The notes below the pieces were generated by a model. The model was not told the origin of the DNA. It did no database searches and saw only the letters and a list, made by a program, of their open reading frames with translations. Positions 6,365 to 6,887 of a DNA stretch of 6,887 bases are shown one piece after another. The DNA comes from a bacterium (lineage in GTDB: Bacteria > Actinomycetota > Acidimicrobiia > Acidimicrobiales > CATQHL01). The position numbers were made by a program, and so were the translations under genes. How positions within the stretch are numbered: position 1 is the stretch's first letter; each line of letters begins with the position of its first letter. The stretch spans positions 1 through 6,887 of the forward strand of contig JAPPKQ010000416.1 in assembly GCA_028819945.1 (NCBI GenBank). Reading direction: 5' to 3'.

Positions 6365-6887
6365 GGGCCATCTGCAGGTTGCCGAGCTTGTCCACCTCCA
6401 CCTCCCAGTGCGGCGGCACCCAGGTGGTGGAGTCCTCCTGGGTCAGGATGAGCGGCCCGGAAAGGCGGCTGCCGACGTGGAGGCGGCTGCGTTCGGCGAC
6501 GCGGGCGGTGACCTCGCCCTCGCGCGTCAGCACCGGGCGTTCGACGGTGTGCAATGGCGCCGTGGAACCGCTGAAGGGGATGTGCGGGCGCTCGGAGCGG
6601 CGGACGCCGCGCACCCGCAGCGCCGAGAGCTCCACACCGATGTCGACGGCCACCGAGTGGAACTGCCGCTCGTACTCCTCGAAGAACATCTCGCGGTACT
6701 CCTCGGTGAATCGTTCCGGCACCGTCCCGGTCTCCAGTTCCACCGTCAGCGCCCGCACCTGGCCGAGGTAGCGCAGGTCGATGGAGTACTCGAGGCGCTG
6801 GCGCTCGGCGGCGACGCCGTCATCGGTGAGTCGCTGCCGCATGGTCTCCGCCAGGCCGGCGAAGACCGCCTGCAACCGGGCTCGGTC
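6354..6887 (-). CDS. hyuA: Hydantoinase/oxoprolinase A subunit, C-terminal part (5'-truncated)
   Basis: The minus-strand frame is open to the right window edge, giving 177 residues of the C-terminus of an A subunit that is normally about 680-700 residues. The N-terminal ATP-binding, actin-like domains are outside the window. Recognisable family features are YSIDLRYLGQVRALTVEL (the conserved D-RY-GQ block), a C-terminal barrel-like region, and the closing GPLILTQEDSTTWVPP followed by VDKLGNLQ. The family usually has PPGW near the end; here it reads PPHW. The TTG at 6875 is not a likely start because conserved family sequence continues around it. The stop (6356-6354) overlaps an ATG out of frame with hyuB. 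The gene is first in the visible operon hyuA-hyuB-SDR and should form a complex with the B subunit. Substrate cannot be assigned. Confidence 0.9.
   Translation of the reverse strand, partial: DRARLQAVFAGLAETMRQRLTDDGVAAERQRLEYSIDLRYLGQVRALTVELETGTVPERFTEEYREMFFEEYERQFHSVAVDIGVELSALRVRGVRRSERPHIPFSGSTAPLHTVERPVLTREGEVTARVAERSRLHVGSRLSGPLILTQEDSTTWVPPHWEVEVDKLGNLQMARSE

Overview
This is a high-GC window with Shine-Dalgarno-led genes, a secreted protein of a type I associate with Actinobacteria, and a large amount of CoA/hydantoinase/SDR-type metabolism. Together these suggest a high-GC actinobacterium, perhaps of the Acidimicrobiia; that placement is inference, since no rRNA or marker gene is present. 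The window holds seven protein genes, two of them cut by its ends. I see no tRNA, rRNA, CRISPR array, transposase or phage gene.

Layout, plus strand, 2-3650. The first gene is the 3' part of a protein with a long Pro/Ala-rich segment followed by an NTF2/SnoaL-like domain. It overlaps a gene for a secreted protein with a PKD-like C-terminal domain, four N-terminal-region cysteines and a 'PTWLWL' motif. A 75-bp gap follows, then acuI, a well-conserved acrylyl-CoA reductase of the YhdH/AcuI family. A 95-bp gap with a hairpin leads to a 292-residue polytopic membrane protein resembling the DUF6159 family.

Layout, minus strand, 6887-3681. An operon reads leftward: the C-terminal end of a hydantoinase/oxoprolinase A subunit (hyuA-like), a complete B subunit (hyuB-like), and a short-chain dehydrogenase/reductase whose ATG shares one base with the hyuB stop codon (TGATG). 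The two blocks converge on a 30-bp gap holding a perfect 9-bp-stem hairpin that can serve both strands as a terminator.

How the genes may work together. HyuA and HyuB should form one ATP-dependent complex acting on a cyclic amide/imide or, as in the related acetone/acetophenone carboxylases, a ketone. The SDR, translationally coupled to hyuB, probably acts on an alcohol or ketone upstream or downstream of that step. AcuI reduces acryloyl-CoA to propionyl-CoA and has no visible link to the operon. The NTF2-like and PKD-like proteins look like a separate cell-envelope module.

The window is mostly ordinary metabolic and envelope genes. The most distinctive features are a 34-bp imperfect tandem duplication across the hyuA stop and hyuB ribosome-binding region, and the unusual overlap (91 bp, or 4 bp if a TTG start is used) between the first two genes. 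I found no convincing undescribed multi-gene system.
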